Below, piece by piece: positions 59,587 to 64,000 of a stretch of DNA of 64,000 nt; within the stretch, counting starts at the first letter, position 1; each line of letters begins with the position of its first letter. Source of the stretch: Amblyornis subalaris. Lineage: Eukaryota; Chordata; Aves; Passeriformes; Ptilonorhynchidae. Position numbers and translations under genes: made by a program. The stretch is from contig JACAXG010000026.1 in assembly GCA_018881555.1 (NCBI GenBank), forward strand, positions 8,444,955 to 8,508,954, written 5' to 3'. Under the pieces are notes generated by a model that was not told where the DNA came from, made no database searches, and saw nothing but the letters and a program-made list of their open reading frames with translations.

Positions 59587-62500
59587 ATCACATTTCTACC
59601 AAACAGTAGGCAGATGATACAAATACCATAAAAATTAAGGTATATTTTTAAAGGAAATGAAACATCTCTTTTCAGGAAGAATAGAAGAGGCGTAGCGTCT
59701 TTTTATCAACTATGCCGTTGCACATCAATGCAAAGATTAAAAGATGTCCACAAATAAGTAACAGCTTAGCAGCTTTTATACATTAATGTCTTTGGAAGTG
59801 TCCTGGGCTATCCCATGACTGTTTTCATGAAATATATAATTGATATAAATTAGTGCTATAAGACACTGTTTGGAGTAACACCTTTTCNTAGAAAATTTAT
59901 AGATTATTTTTAAAAAATCTTTTAAAATATCAATGCTTTATGTTATCAGGGTATTTCGTTTATCTAAACCTTTCCCCTTGTAAATCAACCTTTGTTAAGA
60001 CAATATACAATTCTGGGGAATGCAATTTGGATTTGACTTATTGCTTACCTTGTCTTTCTATTATGTCTTCACATTTCTTCCTATGCTCTCATGAACAAAA
60101 TGGTCTGAACTTGTCAGACCAATGTTTGGAAAGTTCAAAAAACTTAGAGAGTCTACATAACAGTACCAGCTTTATTTCTGCACATCATCAGGTGTGTTGT
60201 TGATCCTTTAAGTTGCAAAAAAGAGCTGCACTGAAAATGCAACTTTAAAAATCCATGAAATTCAGTCAGCTTATAGATCTGAATGTTCTTTCTTCTCTTT
60301 TTACGGTTTAAGAAACAGCACCTAAGCTTGTAAAATGCCGTAAATAGCTGATGTATGAAAGACACTCTTGGAATAAAGACAGGACACACTGTGAATGAAT
60401 AAACTGCAACATTTTATTTAAAAATTATGAACTTTTCTGTGTTATTGAAGAAGGTATTTGTATACGTTATCGCAAGACAGTAGAAGAATTTCAAAGGCTA
60501 TTCATGCAAAAGATTTAAATGTATCTTATTTCATTACAGACTTTGGAATGTGACCATATCTTTTAGCACCACTTTGAATAAACACAATATCTACAGCAGC
60601 TTCTCGCTGAGCCAATAGATATTTTGTAAGTATATTAAATGAATATATTGTGAAGGGGTATTGTTCTATTTATCTTGATAAGAGGATTAAATTCATATGC
60701 CCTAAACTAAGGCAAAATGTGCCAGAAAAATGTTGATCTCATAGATGGATTTTCTGCTTCAAACAACAAATTAGAGTCAGTAGAAAGGGGAAAAGATAAA
60801 AATTTATCCAACAGTGCATGAATAGTGAGCCAAAAAAAAAGTCATATAGCTAAATTCTCCAGCAATGCCCTACATTTGTAGTCATAACAATTCAAGCTAA
60901 GTGAAATGTTACTTCTCTTTTCCTTTACTCAGCTCAGCATTACACAATGGTTGGACAAACAGAGGTTAAGTGAAAGACAGCCTGTGTTTGAACAAGTGTC
61001 TGTTCTTTAATTGCTGTGCCTCGTGTTGCTTTAGAAATAGTGATCACATTGATAAAGACTGTAGTTATGCAGAGACCAAAGTGAGCATTGAAGAGACAGA
61101 ATTAGAGAGTCTGAGTGGACTCATTTTGTGTTTGTGAAACATACGAAAACGTGTGCAAGTACATATACACATAGCTTCATTATTTCTTGCCATAATGTTA
61201 GCAGTTTTCCATATATCAGCGTCATGTAGCAATGTTTATCCAAACACTGTGTGCTGACTCCAAATTGGTCTCAGTTATTTTAAGTGGACAAGCTAGCTAT
61301 CCAATGACTTAATTCTTGGTTTTGTGCATTTTATTTGCTTACCCATCAAAAAATAATCAAGGTAGGATGTTCCTTACTTTGATAAATATGGAGAGAGGGA
61401 TGTGTGATGTCTCAGCAGTTTTTCCGAACTTTATTTAATACCAAATTGTACTAAATAACATTAATCTGTGTTTTTAAAATACACTTTTAGCTTTTTTGAT
61501 TTTTTGTTTTTTGTTTTGAATAAGGAGTGCCACATCCTAGATTGCTTGAGGAGCTCTATTGGTAGTGTGCCTCGCTTCCATAGCAGTTGCACACCATGTC
61601 TACTCAATCTAATAGGAGAACAGATGATATACAGACCTGTCAGCTATAAAGTATTACTGGCATACAGTTTATACTATTTAACACCAAGAAGTAAGGGGTC
61701 AAACAAACGAACAAAAATAATTTAACTACACAAAGACGTAATAGCCAGAAAATCAACAGCAAAAAGAAATTGAGTTTCTACAGTGTGAATCTAGAGCTCT
61801 TCTTAAGATGAGTGGAATTTATCAAATTTACTTTGTCCAAGAACACATATTTTTGCCATATTCTTAGAGGCATNGAGGAGCTTTTTGGTGTAGATTTTTT
61901 TAGAGTGGAAAAGAAAAAATTTTTCATATGCATAATTTTCATGGGATTACTATTTTATAAAGGCAATTCATTGGGAAACTGAGTTGCTGGAACAACTCAT
62001 TAAAAGACCAAATTGACATGGCAGTAGGGTACATATCTCATTATTTGAATTGCCTATCTCTTGACACTATTACATAGCTGATGAAATACCTACTAGGACA
62101 GAGAGAGAGAGAGTGACACCCTGGGCACAGAAATCAGAGAACTTCAAAGTGGATGGAAAATGTAGCTCTATGTCATGTTTTCGAATGGGGCTGAATTATT
62201 TCAACAGAGTAGAAAACCCTTTCCCTCAACTAAGAGACAATGACGAGGTGGCTCAGGTAGGCACTAGGGATGTGTGGAATCGGCAGCACACAGATTTAGC
62301 TGCACAAATACCTGTCACATCTCCGTTAAGCTGTGTAACCCTCGGTAAGAAAGAAGCCCGGCCAACTGATCGCTGCCCCTCTTTGCCTTCACTAATCTTG
62401 TCAAGATACAAAAACCTTCCGTAGAAAACAGCATTAAAGAGCAACTTTCAGGTTCAGCACCACACGCCAGAGGGAAAAGGTTAAAATATTAAGAAGATAG

Positions 62501-64000
62501 ATGAATTGGAAAAATTATTTCTTATCCTTTATACTAAGATCTACAACACACCATGCTGCAGTATGCAAGGCAAATTGCCTTTTGCATACCACCAAATGAT
62601 GGCTAAATGATTCCATGGACAAGAGTTGGGTCAGCTACTTGAAGANAGAAATCTCATCCTCTTGCAGGTGTTTCGAAAGAAAAAGGCATTTTCATTGCTA
62701 TAGTTGTAGCAACAGCACATTTGAAATATATTAGGATGCAAGACAATAGGAAGAGTTGAATGGAAGAATTGTGGACTTTCTGTAGCTGCTACACAATTGT
62801 GTTTAATCCTCTATATCATGTTCTAAACAACCCCAGGGGAAAAAATTATAGAAATTCTGAAAATAAAAGCAATCAAATAAGGTATCATACAGTGGCAGGT
62901 AATTTCAAAGCTACTTTCGTTGGAGCAAGCTAAGATCTGTAAATATTTTTTCAAACTGTTGCAATGAGTACTTTATTCTTTTGTCACAAATACAAGACAA
63001 ATTGTATGTTAGTCTGTTGACCTTCCTTTCCCTATATATGCTCTCTGACCTGATTGGCAGAATTTTTGTCAAATATTACTTAGACCTTGACATTTTTTTC
63101 TGCTGAAAATGGTCACAATCTCTTCTCATCTCCTGCTTGGAGTTCCACTGCTGTTCTCACTCTGGGACGTGTCTTTTGACCCAGCTCTTAACCAATGCAA
63201 GTGCTGGTACTGCAGAAAATCATTTGCCGCCTGTGAACTGTTCCTGGAAGTCCCCTACCTGTCTATCTGTGTCTGTGTGACTTCTGCAGGTAAAACTCAC
63301 AATAAGGATTTGTACCTGTCCTCTAGGACCAGGTCATCTCAAATAAGGACTTACTTGTAAATCATCTTGCAAGAATTATGAAGCCATTTCTTCCATAGAC
63401 AATTAAGAAAAGCTGTGCTGGGCCTTCATCTGTTTGCTCTCTCATCTCATATTTATCACTGTAGGCGTGCACTTAGACAAAAATTTCCTTCTCAAATAAG
63501 GAATTGGGTTGAGTGGGACTTTAAAAATCAATGTATGTAAAATCATATGTAAATTTACGAAAAATATCTACTAAAAGAAACTCAGAAATAATTGCAGCAG
63601 CACTTTCATGAAACATTCTTTTCATTGATGAAAAACATGAGTCTTGCTGGACAGTATTAGCTTGGTTATACCCTTTCAGAAATGACAACCGCCATTTCTT
63701 CTTCTGTGAAATACACAGACAAGTAAAATTTCACTGCTCACTATGTGAAATTGAGACCAATTCCTCTGCACAGTTTCCATCTCGACTTACTCAGTGGGCT
63801 TAAGTGACATGGAAGGTGTCAGAGTCCTTGGCAGACCAGTCCTTCAGCTCAGTTTCACTCAGAAAAAGAACTGGCATTCTCTAAAATTAGATTTCTGTGC
63901 TTTGGCATTCTTTGAAATTAGACAAGAATATTTTACAGGGAGTGCTAGGACGTTTCAAAGGATAAATTAATAATTCAAAGTAAGTAACAGCCTTAGAATT
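59587..64000. other. Unique AT-rich non-coding DNA
   Basis: No supported gene. A GA run lies at 62099-62113. A possible minus-strand MIR relic lies near 60945-61035. Open frames at 59940-60203, 62113-62424 and 63109-63360 were considered and left unassigned: the last has a hydrophobic start and a CAG|GTAAAA donor-like string but no acceptor or family match. Confidence 0.5.
60945..61035 (-). mobile_element. Possible MIR SINE relic, minus strand
   Basis: 'aacagaggttaagtgaaagacag' resembles the reverse of the MIR 'cttaacctctctg' block, and 'cctgtgtttgaacaag' followed by 'tctttaattgctgtgcctcg' resembles the reverse of its tRNA-like head ('gggttcgaatcc', 'gtggttaagag'). The order is right but the spacing needs a deletion. 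It is a weak by-eye match. Confidence 0.35.

Noticed and set aside
63109..63360. Possible small secreted protein with hydrophobic start and several cysteines
   Set aside because: There is no acceptor upstream, no family match and no conserved cysteine pattern I recognise; the CAG|GTAAAA string inside the frame is common by chance.
1..64000. CRISPR arrays, bacterial operons, phage, tRNA or rRNA genes, mitochondrial insertions
   Set aside because: No regularly spaced repeats, ribosome-binding patterns, intact tRNA B boxes, rRNA or mitochondrial gene sequence were seen; the repeat content is that of a bird nuclear genome.

Overview
This window looks like AT-rich, gene-poor nuclear DNA from a bird, probably a songbird (passerine). 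I found no protein-coding gene, rRNA, tRNA or CRISPR array that I can support. The bird assignment rests on at least 14 CR1 non-LTR retrotransposon copies, most ending in the typical avian tail built on the ATGATTCT octamer, and on five avian-type LTRs. The passerine suggestion rests on a short insertion near 49.2 kb that resembles a tRNA-CR1 fusion SINE of the TguSINE1 kind, and on LTR types I associate with songbirds; this is less certain. The family names are recognised by eye, not by a database search.

Layout. 1-2740: unique AT-rich DNA with a possible exon edge at the first base. 2741-5268: a CR1 3' end, a TG-rich simple repeat, a complete solo LTR with a 5-bp target duplication (3769-4533), and a short CR1 tail. 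5269-11800: unique DNA with three CR1 copies, including one carrying much of the reverse-transcriptase region (9335-10687). 11800-21900: mostly unique DNA with one short CR1 tail and one old, diverged CR1 body (14845-15707). 21905-24013: a nested block in which a CR1 endonuclease/linker region is split by a reverse-strand LTR and ends against a second LTR. 24014-30371: unique DNA with a probable MIR SINE relic. 30372-37500: a repeat-dense stretch with a CR1 split by about 430 bp of other sequence, a CR1 3' half, a second solo LTR with a probable 4-bp target duplication and a tandem 52-bp repeat in its U3 region, and a 1.3-kb reverse-strand CR1. 37500-43880: unique. 43883-46472: an ERVL-like LTR followed by two CR1 tails. 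46473-64000: mostly unique DNA with the SINE, a CA-rich low-complexity tract, one CR1 with a well-kept C-terminal coding piece (59150-59497) and a possible MIR relic.

By my boundaries, recognisable mobile elements cover about 12 kb of the 64 kb. Ten CR1 copies lie on the plus strand and four on the minus. None looks able to move: all are 5'-truncated and carry stops, frameshifts or lost motifs. The LTRs lack internal retroviral genes, so they look like solo LTRs or fragments.

The unique DNA could be intergenic or inside a very long intron. A 52-bp open segment ending in a strong splice donor at the left edge, and a 33-bp microexon-like segment at 48906, would fit an intron but prove nothing. 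I did not find an undescribed biological system. The most informative items are the transposon nesting, the target duplications and the contrast between CR1 copies that kept or lost the catalytic FADD segment.
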